From Wallemia ichthyophaga EXF-994 (taxonomy: Eukaryota > Basidiomycota > Wallemiomycetes > Wallemiales > Wallemiaceae), in contig NW_008806275.1 in the NCBI RefSeq assembly GCF_000400465.1, positions 558,001 through 622,000 of the forward strand: a DNA stretch of 64,000 nucleotides. Reading direction: 5' to 3'. The position numbers were made by a program, and so were the translations under genes. Below are positions 32,718-43,948 of the stretch, piece by piece. The notes under the pieces were generated by a model. The model ran no database searches, had not been told where the DNA came from, and worked only from the letters and a program-made list of their open reading frames with translations. Each line of letters opens with the position of its first letter. Position 1 is the first letter of the stretch.

Positions 32718-35025
32718 ATGGAGATTGACAAGGAAAATAAAATGGGAATAAAGCGTAAAGGTTAGTGGTTGTGCTTTTAGGCTGGTAGATCTTTATTGAA
32801 TACCCTTAGACACGTCTAACGCGACAATAACGCCAAACAAGAAGCAAAAGAGATCAATTATAGAGTACAAGAATAAGCTTGTTTTTAAGCAGAAACCTTT
32901 AAATCTTAGTAAGAATACAAAAACATTACAATCACTCCTAGATTTCCATCAATTCCTTTCGAGCTTAAATGATAATCTTAATCAAATACCTTCAAATCAC
33001 TTGCAATTAATCTCAATTCTAACACATGAATCTGACAAACAACTCAATGACCTCATTAAACATGTTAAATCTCAAATTAAACCTTCAAATTTCAAGTTTG
33101 ATATCACCCAATCTGCTTTACAATCTGCAATAAAAGAGGTTGCTCAATTCAAGAATTATGGTTTAGAGGGCGATGACCTACCAAACACTTTAAAGCTCTT
33201 CAAATGGGAAGTTAACAACCTCGATCACCTTCCCCTTGACTCTCTCGATTCACTTAAACAAAGACGTTTTGATAGAGAGTTTTCTCAGCAAAAGCTGTTC
33301 GAGTCAATTGAAGGTGTCGATAGATGTGATCTAGAAACTTTCTTATCGCATGCTGCTTCTGTCCCGACTCCAGCTCTCGACAGATCCAAGAAAGAAGACG
33401 AAAAGCGTAGGAAGGATGAGGAGAAAGCCGAGGACAAGCGTAAAAAAGACGAGGAGAAGCAGCGCAAAGAAGCTGAGAAGCAAGAAGAAAAGCAGCGTAA
33501 AGAAGACGAGAAGCAAGACGAAAAGCAGCGCAAAGAAGACGAGAAACAGAAAAAGGAAGATGAGAAGAATGACAAGATAGCAGCCGCTAATCAGAAGAAA
33601 GAAAAACAGTCAAGCGCATTTAAAGGGTTCTTCAGTAAAGTCGCTACACCCAAAAAGCACCTGTCTCCATCTAAAGATGTTTCAGATTTTCACAAGACAT
33701 TCAAACCATTCCATCTCAAACAAGGTTTTGAAATGGCACCAATCAACGCCTTCAACCCAGCTCAATTTGATGATTTATGGGATACTATCAACAAAGCAAC
33801 ACCAGATGACATAACACTCTCATCTTCTCTATCAGAAATACCTAAATGGAAAATAATAAAAAAGAATCCAGCTGTTGCCAGCAAACACGTTCCATCCAAC
33901 ACCAAGATAGCACCTCCAGTAGATTTGAGACTGATCATGCAACAGCTATCAGAAGCAGAGGTAGGCGGCGATGAGGACCAAACAACCGACATACTTGAAT
34001 CCTTCAAAACAAGATTCAGGGGTAAAGTCAAGCACAAGCTTCTCGAGTATCACGAAGACTATAGACCTGGCTGGTGGGGGACGTGCACCAAGTCATCTTC
34101 GACAATTGGTCCACGTCGGCCACTAGCTAAAGATGCACTACAATTTGACTACACTTATGACTCTGAAGTGGAGTGGGGTGAGGAGGAGCAAGACGAAAAG
34201 GGCGAAGAGATTCAATCTCAGCCTGGTTCTGACGATGAGAAGGACAAGGACAACGACTCAGATGCTGACAGCTGGCTTGTTAGCGATACTGAAGATGTTG
34301 GATTAGAGGGTGTTGATCTCGATAATGTCGACAATGTTGATAGTGTCAATAGTCTCAATATACCACCAGACCTCAAAACTGATGATCCTATTGATAATGC
34401 TATCGCGGCAGAGAAGCGCAACGAGCGTGCGAAAGCCAAGAAGAAGAACAAGTCGAAAAAACCGAACCAGCCATCTAAACCTTATATTAGTGGGTTGAAG
34501 TGGGAGTCTGAGGATGGTCAGATAACATATCCGCCGTTCATGACATACCAGATAAGGTTCTTTAATGGTGTGTGGGAGTATTTGATAAATGAATAAACTG
34601 ACACGTGATCAGATGCACAAGTATCGGTGAATCCAAAAGAGTTTGTTAGTCAGTTCAAGCCAACATTGGTGACGCAACAACAACAACAACAACAACAACA
34701 GCCGATGCAAGCAGAATCAAGCGCAACAGGAGAAAAAGTCGACGGCGACTCGAAAACACCCTCGAAAGAAACATCAACAACGCAAGGGAAAATAACGAGT
34801 ATACCAGAGACACATATCCAATTGTTTGCATCTGTAGTGGAAAATTCAACAAAATCGCGTATATTGCTAGTAGAGGAGCTGCGTCAGAAGTTCAGTGAGG
34901 TGCATAATGGGCCAAAGATTCCCAAGACGGCGATAGAGTCTATGTTAACGACAAATGCGCGAAGAGAAGGCAAGAAAGTCAACTCGCTTTGGCATGTAAC
35001 AGATAATATAAAACATGACGTGTAA
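32718..35025 (+). CDS. RLF2: Chromatin assembly factor 1 large subunit (Cac1/Rlf2, p150)
   Basis: Largest subunit of CAF-1, which deposits H3-H4 behind replication forks through PCNA. Three exons, 32718-32760, 32810-34567 and 34613-35025, give 737 residues. The KER region is a long Lys/Glu/Arg helix (about residues 135-215, e.g. KKEDEKRRKDEEKAEDKRKK). Then come FKGFFSK and DFHKTFKPFHLKQGFEMAPIN. The ED region contains LLEYHEDYRPGWWGTC and YDSEVEWGEEEQDEKGEE. The C-terminal winged-helix block, IPETHIQLFASVVENSTKSR with KTAIESMLTTNARREG, lies on the third exon, reached through a 45-nt intron after FFN. A CAA-encoded polyglutamine run sits just upstream of it. The start faces the intersectin-like ATG 41 bp away. 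Confidence 0.92.
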
Positions 35026-35107
35026 ACATGCAAAAAGATAAATTGAAGCTATTTATTAGGTTTTCAGCTCTCACTTGAACTGAACTCAACTAATAACGCA
35101 TATAGCC

Positions 35108-35396
35108 ATGGATGCGAGCGGTGTGTTTGGGAATGATTATATAACCAACAAGGAGACCTTGCTGGATTTCGACGAGAAGGAGAGCACTACTACGATAATG
35201 CTCCCGAGTACAAGCCAAGGCATCGATAAGGATAGGCCAAAGTTGGTGAATCCAAATGAGGAGCTTGGGAGTGAGTCGGCTTGGATTTGCTGTGAAACAA
35301 GATTAATGACGCTAATTTCTCATTGCAGATGAAGAAGTACTCAAGCCACACCTCAAGGATTTACTGAGAGTGATGCTAATCGCAAACGTAGAATGA
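35108..35396 (+). CDS. Small protein of unknown function, 76 residues
   Basis: Not recognised. Exons 35108-35270 and 35329-35396 (58-nt intron, GTGAGT donor, ATTGCAG acceptor) give an acidic protein. It begins MDASGVFGNDYITNKETLLDF and ends with a leucine-rich helix, NEEVLKPHLKDLLRVMLIANVE. The splice sites are strong and the second exon continues the frame to a stop 68 nt later. The ATG has a good context (GCCATGG). It could be a small subunit of a larger complex, but nothing in the sequence says which. Confidence 0.55.
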
Positions 35397-35715
35397 TGAA
35401 ATATCTATACCAATCAGCGTGTAATTCACATGTACACAAATACCTTTTGTATAATTGGGATATTGCGCTAGAGATGGGACTGGGAATTGGACACACCAAC
35501 GAGTCGCGTACTCACAATACTATCCATACACACCTAAATCCCACGCATTCAAGCCGATCCGATAAAAGCGAAGAGAGTCAGACAGGCTGCGCATCTGGCA
35601 ATGACGATTGTATGTCTAAGTCGAAGTGGTCACGAGGTTTGATCTGTGGGATATTTAAAGGGAGACACTTTGGCATACGACAATCAACTCAACTAGTACA
35701 AACATAATCATATAA
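35397..35715. other. Intergenic region upstream of the Hsp9/12 gene, 319 bp
   Basis: A 104-residue plus-strand frame runs through most of it (35393-35707), but it overlaps the preceding stop and shows no family resemblance, so it is not called. It probably holds the promoter of the small heat-shock gene; no clear stress element was recognised. Confidence 0.4.
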
Positions 35716-36014
35716 TGTCAGAGTGAGTATTCGTATGTATCCACTACACCCCCCACTCACACCCAATCTCCAGACCAGCAAGACGCGATTTTCTCGACCA
35801 AACAAGGTCCACCATGAAGCCAGACTCGCAAAAGACTTACACAGAATCAGCTTCTGATAACGTCAAGTCCATGTCTGACAATGTTGCATCGAAAATGCAG
35901 CCAGAGGATGACAAGTCCATGCCACAACAAGCTCACGATTCTATGACCGAGGGCGCCGACACTAAGAGACGTGGATCACTAATGGACAAATTGCAAAACG
36001 CATTCCAGAAGTGA
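35716..36014 (+). CDS. HSP12: Hsp9/Hsp12-family small stress protein
   Basis: Small hydrophilic stress protein of the Hsp9/Hsp12 family, intrinsically disordered in solution and helical on membranes, usually induced by osmotic, heat or stationary-phase stress. Exons 35716-35723 and 35774-36014 (50-nt intron) give 82 residues. Family features are ARRDFLDQTRSTMKPDSQKT near the N-terminus, SDNVKSMSDNVASKMQPEDD and KLQNAF at the end. The first exon encodes only Met-Ser plus two bases. Length is typical (about 80-110). Confidence 0.88.
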
Positions 36015-36375
36015 ACACATTCCACATAACATAAATGTACGACATGCCACCACTCCAGTTTAACGACTACGAATACGAATAAGAATTTTAAGAATTTTAA
36101 GAATTGTAATTGAATTGACATACGTCTAATGTGGAAACTTTTTATATCATTTTGTCTATCTTTGTTAGAAGTTTGAGTTAAAAGTAATGAGAAGTAAAAA
36201 CTCAGGATATGAGGAAGTGTAAGAGGTAAAAGTTGAAGATATTGAATGGGTATGATAACTTTGTGCTTGGTTAGTAACACTAGCAGTACTAGCCACATCA
36301 GCAAATAGGCTTGAACGTCATTATTTCTTCGAATAATAGTTCTATGAGATCTGTCAGTTTGCTCACCTAAAATGC
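36015..36375. other. Convergent intergenic region, 361 bp
   Basis: Holds the 3' flanks of the HSP12-like gene and the MAP kinase gene. It includes a tandem TTTTAAGAATT repeat at about 36087-36105. A 148-residue minus-strand frame (35933-36379) overlaps both flanks and lacks family resemblance. Confidence 0.45.
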
Positions 36376-37512
36376 TCATAACCTACGTTTTAACTCTTCC
36401 TTTGAAATAACGTCTTTGCGATGATCAAATTCGAAGAAAGATGCATCTAGTGGTGGTGCCGATGGTTCGTCCTCTGGGTCATGATATGCAGATAAATAAG
36501 GATGTGAGAGGCATTCCTCAACAGACATTCTAGATTTGGGGCTGAAAGTAAGAGTCTTTGCTAAAAAGTCAACAGCTTCTGGGCTGGCGTCTGGGAAAAG
36601 TTGGCTGAATGATCTCTTCTTTCTAAAAGGCAAAGCTCTGATATAATCTCTGGAGCGTCTAGAGCTGATTGCATAGAATTCATCGAGCGTTGGTGTACCA
36701 AGGACATCCAAAATCAGTGTCAACTGGTGATGATAGTCTCTACCAGGGAATAATGGTCTACCAGAGAGCATTTCGGCGAGGATGCAACCTACGCTCCAAA
36801 TGTCAATAGCGGAGGTATATTGCTTGAAAGTAAGCATAATTTCAGGAGCTCTGTACCATCTCGTAGCGACATACTCCGTCATGAAACCCGTCTCACAGCC
36901 AGGCTCAGCCGTTTGTGTCGACCTAGCCAAACCAAAGTCACAGACCTTGAGATCGCAATTTGCGTTGAGAAGCAGGTTCGATGGTTTGAGGTCTCTGTGG
37001 ATAACATCAGCGCTGTGCATAGCCTTGAGAGCTCTACAGGTTTGATAAACAAAATACTGAGCGTGATCGTCGCTCAAGTCCTGAGTTCTGATTACTCTAT
37101 GTAAATCCGTTTCCATCAGTTCTTGAATGAGGTAGACTTCTTTGAAATTTGGATAATCCTTTGGCTTTATCATGTCTAAAACAGAAATTATATTCTCAGA
37201 GACATTTTGCTGCTGGAAGTATTTGAGCAGCTTAAGTTCTCTAAGCGTACGCAGGAGGAACATCTGATGCATCAATGGCTCAATCTTCTTGATGGCTACT
37301 TTATGGCCGCTCGGGCGGTGTATAGCAGAGCAAACAACGCCGTAAGCGCCTTCGCCGATGACATCCAGCCTGAGAGTAGATGAGTTGCGTGTAAATGAAT
37401 ATAAATCCACTCACACTTGGTATTTAGTCCCAACGCTGAATTTAATTCTTCTTTGCTGCGATTGCTGCTGCTGTAGTTGCTGCTGGCTTTGGCTTTGTTG
37501 GGTGGTGGCCAT
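36376..37512 (-). CDS. TEY-type MAP kinase (Fus3/Kss1/Slt2-like ERK)
   Basis: Serine/threonine kinase of an ERK-type cascade. Exons in transcript order 37512-37415 and 37369-36376 (45-nt intron) give 363 residues. The Gly loop is GEGAYGVVCSA, the catalytic Lys lies in VAIKKIEP, the catalytic loop is VIHRDLKPSNLLLN, the DFG block is KVCDFGLARS, and the activation lip carries TEY (GFMTEYVATRWYRAPE). Features such as YQTCRALKAMHSADVIHRDLK and LDVLGTPTLDEF fit the pheromone/filamentation ERKs (Fus3/Kss1, Ustilago Kpp2) best. The N-terminus before the kinase fold is Gln-rich (QQSQSQQQLQQQQSQQ). The ATG lies 18 bp from that of divergent SEC24. Confidence 0.94.
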
Positions 37513-37530
37513 TGTTCGGGTGCAACAGCC

Positions 37531-40371
37531 ATGAGCAATTCCCGCAGAGCATATCACACAGAAGATATTTATACAAAGCAGGACTTTATCAAAGAAAACG
37601 AGGATTCGGATTTCGATAGCTTTAGCCCGTATAATCAGCAGCAACAGCAGCAGCAGCGAGAGCAGCACCAACGAGAGCAATTCCAGGATGGTGATGTTCC
37701 TCTCAATCCATTAACCCAGCGTATTCCACATACCGCTGGTAAAATATTCTCAAACCCAATAAAGCCAAAGATCAACCCAGATCTTCTTCCTTCCCCGGTT
37801 GACTCTTTGGCGAGCCAGATACAGCAATCAGACGCTAATTTAAACGCTGACTATATCCTATCTACATTGGATGTTCACCAGACTTCTCTCCCTTCCGCTT
37901 CTATCCCCTTCAACTGCACAGACAACGGCTACTCATCTCCTAACCTACTCCGTTTATCCACCTACGCGATACCAGCCACTAATGACCTCGCAAGAAGCTG
38001 CCAGCTGCCACTTGGCATGGTTATAAGCCCTTTCAGCGATAGACCCGCGTCCCAGATTCCCCAGATTCACTCTTTTTCCAACTCTCAGTCTGGTCCACCA
38101 CGCTGCACGCTTTGCAGGGCATACGTAAATCCTTCAGTCAAGTTTATAAATGGCGGTAAATACTGGCAATGTAATTTGTGTTCCACCCACAACGCTGTAG
38201 ACGACGATTATTTCTCTGCACTCGATCCACACACCTACACACGCTTAGATAGGGAGCACAGGCCTGAGTTTAACTTTGGCAGCGTTGACTTTGTTCTTCC
38301 AAGACCTTACTATGCACTCCAACCCCCTCCACCTATCGGTTTCGAATCTGCCTACACTGAGACACCACGCCCCCCAACCCAACTTTCAAGACTGTTCTTG
38401 ATAGACGTAGGATTGCAATCACGCCAATCTGGTCTCCTCCACACGCTCTCACTCACCATAAAAGACGCGCTCTACTCCTCCCCCACTCCCCTCAACACTC
38501 CTTATGTTGGTTTCATTACGTATGACTCTACACTCCACTTCCACGATATGTCAGCTGAACGTGAGGTGCCATCGCTGATGATAGTCCCTGACACCGACGA
38601 GCCCTTCAATCCGCTAGCAAGAGGACTCATAGTCGATGTGAATGCATCCAAGCACAACATCCTCTCATTCCTTGCCAGTCTTCCTACAATGTTCCGTGAT
38701 ACGAACCCACGAGGTTCCATACTAGGTTCAGCGCTGACGGCCGCCATGGATGTCTTACGGGAGGTAGGTGGCGAGGTGAATGTGTTCCAGTCGCAGCTCC
38801 CCACTGACGGACTTGGTGGACTGACTGAGCGCGACCCCGCACCCGGCGGCACGGCCTCAGTCAGTGAGCGCGACCGTTCTCTTTACACGAGCGCGAGTAC
38901 CTGGTGGTCGAACCTATCTGAGTCTCTCACGGACGCCGGTGTCGGAGTGAACATGTTTATGTTCCCCTACAAATACACCGACGTAGGTACTCTCGCCGCC
39001 CTCGCGCAGTACACTGGGGGTGAGTCGTACTTCTACCCCAAATTCGATCCGGCGCGCCACGCGCTCAAGGTGCGGGCGGACCTGACGCGCATTGCTACGC
39101 GTGCACTGGGGTATAATGCAAGTGTAAAAATAAGGTGCAGCAAGGGTTTCCACATCTCACAGCACCACGGCGCTTTCCTAGACCGCAGCTCAGATCTGAC
39201 CATGGGGTGCGTGTCGGCCGACAGCTGCATGAGCGCTCTCTTCGCTCACGATGCATCCTCCCTCACCAAGGGGTGGGGTACAGTGGCGGCTAATGCGCTG
39301 CAGTCCGCCAAAGAGAAGGATGAGAGCGGTGGTCATGGGCAGGCGGATGAGGTGCATTTCCAGGTCGCAGTGCTCTATACCGGTGCAGAAGGCGCGAGGA
39401 AGGTACGCGTACTTAATACCATGGCTAAATTGTCAGATGTAGCTGCAACCGTCTTTCGTCATGCCGATGTGGATGCCGGGGCTGTACTTCTGTACAAACA
39501 GGCTGCCGCTCACGTCATTAGTCGCCCCCTCGGCAGTATTCGCGATAAACTCATCGATCGCTCTGTGCAGGTGCTCGTGGCTTATCGCAAGCACTGCGCT
39601 CAGTCGAACAAAGGCGGTCAGGTGGGTTTGTCGCTTTCTTAGTTGATTAATCTAATTTGTTGCCTTCTTCCTCCTACAGCTCATCCTGCCAGAAAGCTAC
39701 AAACAATTTCCAATTCTTACACTTGGGATGATTAAATCTAAGTGCTTGAAAGGTGGCGCGGTGGCTTCGGATGTGCGCTCACATGCTATTCGACAAACTC
39801 TGAGTGGTACACCCTATAAACTGCTCCAAGCTATGTATCCTCGTGTTCATCCTCTTCATAAAGGGGTCGAGAGTGTGCCAGAATTCATCCGCGCAAGCTA
39901 CAAGCGCCTAGAACTTCATGGAGCATATCTGATTCGTAGGTGGTATGAAGAAAAACGACGTCATCTTAACTCAGCAACCCAGATAACGGTGAATTAGCAA
40001 TCATATGGCTCGGTAATCATGTCGATAAGCAGATTGTCAAAGAAATATGGAATGTCGAATCCAAATCACAGATAGATCAACGATTGGGAGTATTACCTGA
40101 TTTAGACACACCACTCTCTATAGCATTGCGCTCAGTCATCTACAGAGCTTCATATCCTAACCCACCATCATCGATACCCGTCTTGATCGCTAGGCAGGAT
40201 GTGGATCCTACTGAAATTGAAGTTGGAAATATGTTGATAGAGGATGATAATAATGATGGCATGTCTTATGTGGATCATATTTGCCATATCCACAAACTCA
40301 TCAATACACAACTTCTCGGTGAAACTCGTATGGCTGATGCTGCCGATGCGGCAACATGGCGTACTTGGTGA
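37531..40371 (+). CDS. SEC24: COPII coat cargo-binding subunit Sec24
   Basis: Cargo-selecting subunit of the COPII inner coat, working with Sec23 at ER exit sites. Exons 37531-39621, 39680-39935 and 39983-40371 give 911 residues. After a Gln-rich N-terminus comes the zinc finger CTLCRAYVNPSVKF...YWQCNLC, then the trunk (vWA-like) domain from RLFLIDVGLQSRQSG to GVGVNMFMFPYKYTDVGTLA. The beta-sandwich and helical domains follow, with LYKQAAAHVIS and PRVHPLHKGVESVPEFIRAS. The gelsolin-like end reads GAYLIHNGELAIIWLGNHVD. Length is typical. The second intron (47 nt) precisely restores YLIHNGELAIIW. Confidence 0.94.
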
Positions 40372-40807
40372 GGTCGGTATATTTTGTCCAATTTTCACTT
40401 TACTCCGAAAATAAATGCTTTTGCACAGAATGCACTGCAAATAATGAAAGTATAAATGAATTTACAACGAAGGGATAGGTATACATAGCAACGGAAATAC
40501 TCGCCAGTGTGTGTGTGTGTGTGTGTTGATTGATTGTGTGGTGTTGGTTGTGAAACATTGTGAGCATCATCGTGAAAGATTTCAAAGTGTAAAGGTTAAT
40601 GAAGAGCCCGAGAAAAATAAGCATTGGAGTGTGTGTTCCAACCCTTTGATTAACGTCTTTTTGAAGGCATAAGATAAGACAGAAGTGAGTAAAACTTTGT
40701 AAAAAGAGCTAGTGTAGGATAAGTGAGCCAAAGAATAAGTTGCAGGATGATTTTGTTTAGGAATATCGGACTTGTTTCTTGTGTTGTTTGTTTTCATGTT
40801 TTGTTGA
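40372..40807. other. Convergent intergenic region between SEC24 and RAS, 436 bp
   Basis: 3' flanks of two convergent genes. It holds a GT dinucleotide run and no supported gene; frames here are short and without motifs. Confidence 0.5.
40507..40526 (+). repeat. (GT)10 microsatellite
   Basis: Ten perfect GT units at 40507-40526 followed by an imperfect TGATTGATTGTGTGG stretch, in the convergent SEC24-RAS spacer. Confidence 0.9.
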
Positions 40808-41639
40808 TTAAAGTACAACGCATCCACCACAACAACCAGCTTCTTTTGGTTTACCGTTGTCATGTTGCATACTTTCCATCTGGTTAGGTGTAGTTGGATT
40901 CTTTACACCAGTTTGATCCCTATGATATAATCTAATCTCTCTAACGAGATTGTAAAATGCGTCATCGACGTTAATGCGCTGTTTCGCAGAAGTTTCAATA
41001 AATCTGCAACCAAAGTTTTTAGCCAATTGGCGACCTTCATTAGAGCCAACTTGACGCTCAAATTCCAAATCTGCTTTATTAGCAACGAGGACCATAGGGA
41101 AGAAGTCCTTATCCTTTACGCGGAGTATTTGCTGATGGAAGGTCTCAATTTCTAGTAAGTGTGAGTAATAAAAAAACGCTCTCAAAGCAAACGCAGAAAC
41201 ACACCTTCAAAACTGTTTCGACTTGTAATTGAGTAGACTAGTAAAAATCCTTCACCTGTACGCATGTACTGCTCTCTCATAGCAGAGTACTCCTCTTGGC
41301 CAGCAGTGTCCAACACGTCAAGTAGAGCTGGCTCTGCGTCTATTTGGCATTGCTTCCTGTAGCTATCCTCAATCGTTGGATCGTATTCATCTACGAAGTG
41401 TGATTGAATGAATTGAATCGTAAGGGCAGATTTGCCGACGCCTATTTGAACGCGTAAGAAGGATGTTAGGCTAAACCGCCAATAACACTTACCACCACCA
41501 CCGACAACGACTATAACAATTTAAGCAATCAGTCTTCTACGTAAGCCAATCTACTAACCTAACTTGTATTCCTTTGGTACTATTTGAATATGTAAGTCAA
41601 TTTTCACATCTCATTATCAATTTACCCACCTCCTGCCAT
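40808..41639 (-). CDS. RAS1: Ras GTPase with an apparent 2-nt frameshift
   Basis: Small membrane GTPase upstream of cAMP and MAPK signalling. Five exons in transcript order: 41639-41630, 41579-41559, 41510-41493, 41443-41205 and 41151-40808. Family features: P-loop GGGGVGKS (split by an intron), effector region [11 protein letters not shown], switch [26 protein letters not shown] and ETSA guanine motifs. The C-terminal CCGGC region ends in the CAAX box CVVL. The exon 41443-41205 is not open in one frame: between the IQFIQSH segment and the FVDEYDP segment a CA repeat (plus-strand GTGTGTG, 41398-41404) has two extra bases. Read literally this stops two codons later. Everything else is intact, so a sequencing or assembly error, a polymorphism or a recent inactivation are all possible. 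I cannot place an intron that fixes it. Confidence 0.9.
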
Positions 41640-41765
41640 TATTTATTTTCAATTCTAGAAGTCTTGTTGCTCGGTCCAACAAGCGAGTACATGTAAATCC
41701 AGAAGATGAAAATTGTTTAAAATTTAAATTAATTTTACTCAATTTTAACAAAACTCATTTTCGAA

Positions 41766-43202
41766 TTAATTCGTCGCCTTCTTCTTGTTGTTCTTCTTTG
41801 GTCTCAGTGCTGCTTGCGACAATTGCTTCGTTTCTTCATCTGGTTGCTTTTCTGACTTGATTACGTCTGGCTTGTACCATGATGGTGGGTGCGTTAATCT
41901 TATTGGTCCATTCTTCGTTATTCCAACTGTGAAGAAGAATTGCGCAACTGTCTCATCTGTCTTGTCAACGCATACATCAAATGGTGTAAGCAAATTGTGT
42001 TGTGCTGCTTCTTGTACACCCAATCTCGCTCTCTTCTCATCCTCTAACATACGGATGTTGAATGGGAATGATCCTGACTTCTTTTGGATCTCAGAGTATA
42101 CTCTTCTGGCGGTGGCCAACTTAAGAATGTAAGTCTGGTCTGTACGCTTGAACACTGTGGTTTGGTAGCTTGATTCTTTTGGCTGTTGAGGGAATGTCAG
42201 AAAATTTTCACTCTGAACCTCACCCTAATCACCTTATTTTCCTGGTTCGTAGAAACGAGCACATCCACACCATAAACCTCACCTTCTTCGAAAGTGTGAG
42301 TACCTAAATCTGACTTTTGTTGTGGGTTTCCGTTGAGAATGATTCTCTTCTTTCCGTCAATAACATTTTGAGTCATTTGACATGAGAGCATGCCTGAATA
42401 AATTGTGAGTTGCGTGAGGTCTGAAGAATGATTGCTCACCTTCAACTGGTGCAGTTTCGAAAGCTTTTGTGGCCTTGCTGACGGTGTCACTCACTGTCCA
42501 GTTCTTCTCGCCAACCTGAAGTTGTGGGTTTAGAAGGGCAATGAGATAGCCAAGACTCAGCAAACCTTCATTTGACGGATAGAAGCTTCAGCTGCGTACC
42601 AAGCGGCTTGGATAACGTCTGCTTTACGACCGGATACAGGGTTTTGAGCAGTAGCGCCAACTACGATGGTTTCAGCAGCGATACTAGCGAAGCCATCGAC
42701 TAAGAAGTTCGTTGTGAGTATGAGACATTAGATATAAAGATAAGCTTACTGTGTGCACCCAATTGAATCTTAACAACATCACCATCCTTCAAACTGACAG
42801 AGTTAGTGTCTGGATCAGAAGCAAGTGGGGAAAAGTGTGAAATGACGTTGTTAACGTTTACGCAGGTTGGGAATGAAACACCCTTTGTTGGAATTGGTTT
42901 TTTGTTGTTGAACACCTTTCCAGCTTCTTGATTGATGAAAGCGTCTGTGGAAGTGCAAAGGTCAATGACTTTGGCATCTTTTACAGACTTTATAACAATT
43001 TGATCAAAAGCGCGCTTTACAATGTCTGCAGCAACTTTGTGTCTAATGTACTGTGAGCTTTTCCTAATCAAGTAGACAGACGCTTCAGCCTACTTTGTGA
43101 TCCTACAAGAGGCTTTAGTGGTAAAAATTAGTTCCACATTTCAACCCACGTAATATCGTTAAGTCCTGTAACGTCTTCAACTTTCTTGTCTTGTTCGCTC
43201 AT
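41766..43202 (-). CDS. Ebp1/PA2G4-type M24-fold protein
   Basis: Methionine-aminopeptidase-fold protein without expected peptidase activity, related to human PA2G4/Ebp1 and S. pombe CDB4; associated with ribosomes at the tunnel exit and with RNA. Well supported exons in transcript order: 43202-43150, about 43063-42750, 42699-42566, 42515-42440, 42393-42233 and 42182-41766. Marks: HKVAADIVKRAFDQIV, GVSFPTCVNVNNVISHFSP, LKDGDVVKIQLGAH, then GFASIAAETIVVG and FPFNIRMLEDEKRARLGVQE. The tail is Lys-rich (KKNNKKKA). Junction 1-2 is unsettled: one 86-nt intron (43064-43149) keeps phase, and so does a 9-nt exon at 43094-43102 with introns of 47 and 30 nt. Confidence 0.85.
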
Positions 43203-43948
43203 TTTAGATTTGAAGAGAGAGGATTGCAATTTCAGCTATTCGTCTCCAAAAATTCACATTTTACGTCAATAAATTCTTCAACTCTTTCTATTAATTCTCA
43301 CTGCCTCGCCAAGCACGCTTTACTTGCTGAACTTTCTTTTGATCTATCTCACTTCACGCACTCATTCTAGTCCAATTTCGGACCAAATTGACCATTACCA
43401 AATATAATGCGAAGTTACTTTTGAGGCTAAAACGTGATTCATTGATCGCATCCACCATTTTCGGTCACTATTGGCCAGGAAGACTTGATTTCGTCCAAAG
43501 TGTTCCTGCGCTTGAATAGAGAAATAAAAACATCCCAGATGAAGAGCTTAGAATTTTTGAATTGATACACAATAAGAGTTTTTACCACAAATTACCTACT
43601 TATTTCAGTTGGTTTTGTAGTGTAGCGGTTATCACCGTGGATTTTGATACAAAAACTTCCATTAACCCCGGTTCGAATCCGGGCAAGACCTTTTGCCTTT
43701 CCTAATTTCCTCTTTTTATTATTTGTTAGGAGATATCTGCGTTTTTCAAGAGTATAAATGACTTCTTAGTTTGATGACCTGAGCAATACACCATGTATTA
43801 GCGATGTGACAGGACATCAGAAGGAGCAAGATGTAAAAGTTGGTTGAAGTTGACGCGCAATCATACATTCGATAAGAGCAACTTGAACGAACTCGAAAAC
43901 AAGAATTTTGTATGCAGATTACAGCGTTGATAAGGTCTATCACTGCTA
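43203..43948. other. Intergenic region carrying tRNA-Gln, 746 bp
   Basis: Divergent spacer between the Ebp1-like gene and the seryl-tRNA synthetase gene. Besides the tRNA at 43611-43691, nothing coding or repeated is supported. Confidence 0.5.
43611..43691 (+). tRNA. tRNA-Gln (anticodon TTG) with 9-nt intron, second copy
   Basis: Same 72-nt mature sequence as the copy at 24892-24972, on the plus strand. The anticodon loop region reads TTTTGA, then TACAAAAAC, then T; removing the 9 nt leaves anticodon TTG. The only differences from the first copy are two substitutions inside the intron (TGCAAAGAC versus TACAAAAAC), and the CAAA complementary to the anticodon is kept. A TTTT terminator follows at once. 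Confidence 0.95.

Noticed and set aside
34627-35025. Independent small gene for the QQQ...WHVTDN protein
   Set aside because: A 45-nt intron joins it in phase to CAF-1 large subunit, and its helices match the C-terminal winged-helix block of that protein.
35393-35707. 104-residue plus-strand frame
   Set aside because: Starts inside the preceding stop region, has mixed low-information composition and no splice or family support.
35933-36379. 148-residue minus-strand frame
   Set aside because: Overlaps the ends of two well supported genes and consists largely of AT-rich 3' flank translated into hydrophobic residues.
43064-43102. Nine-nt microexon plus 30-nt intron in the Ebp1-like gene
   Set aside because: Phase fits, but a 30-nt intron is below the size range seen elsewhere in the window; left unresolved rather than called.
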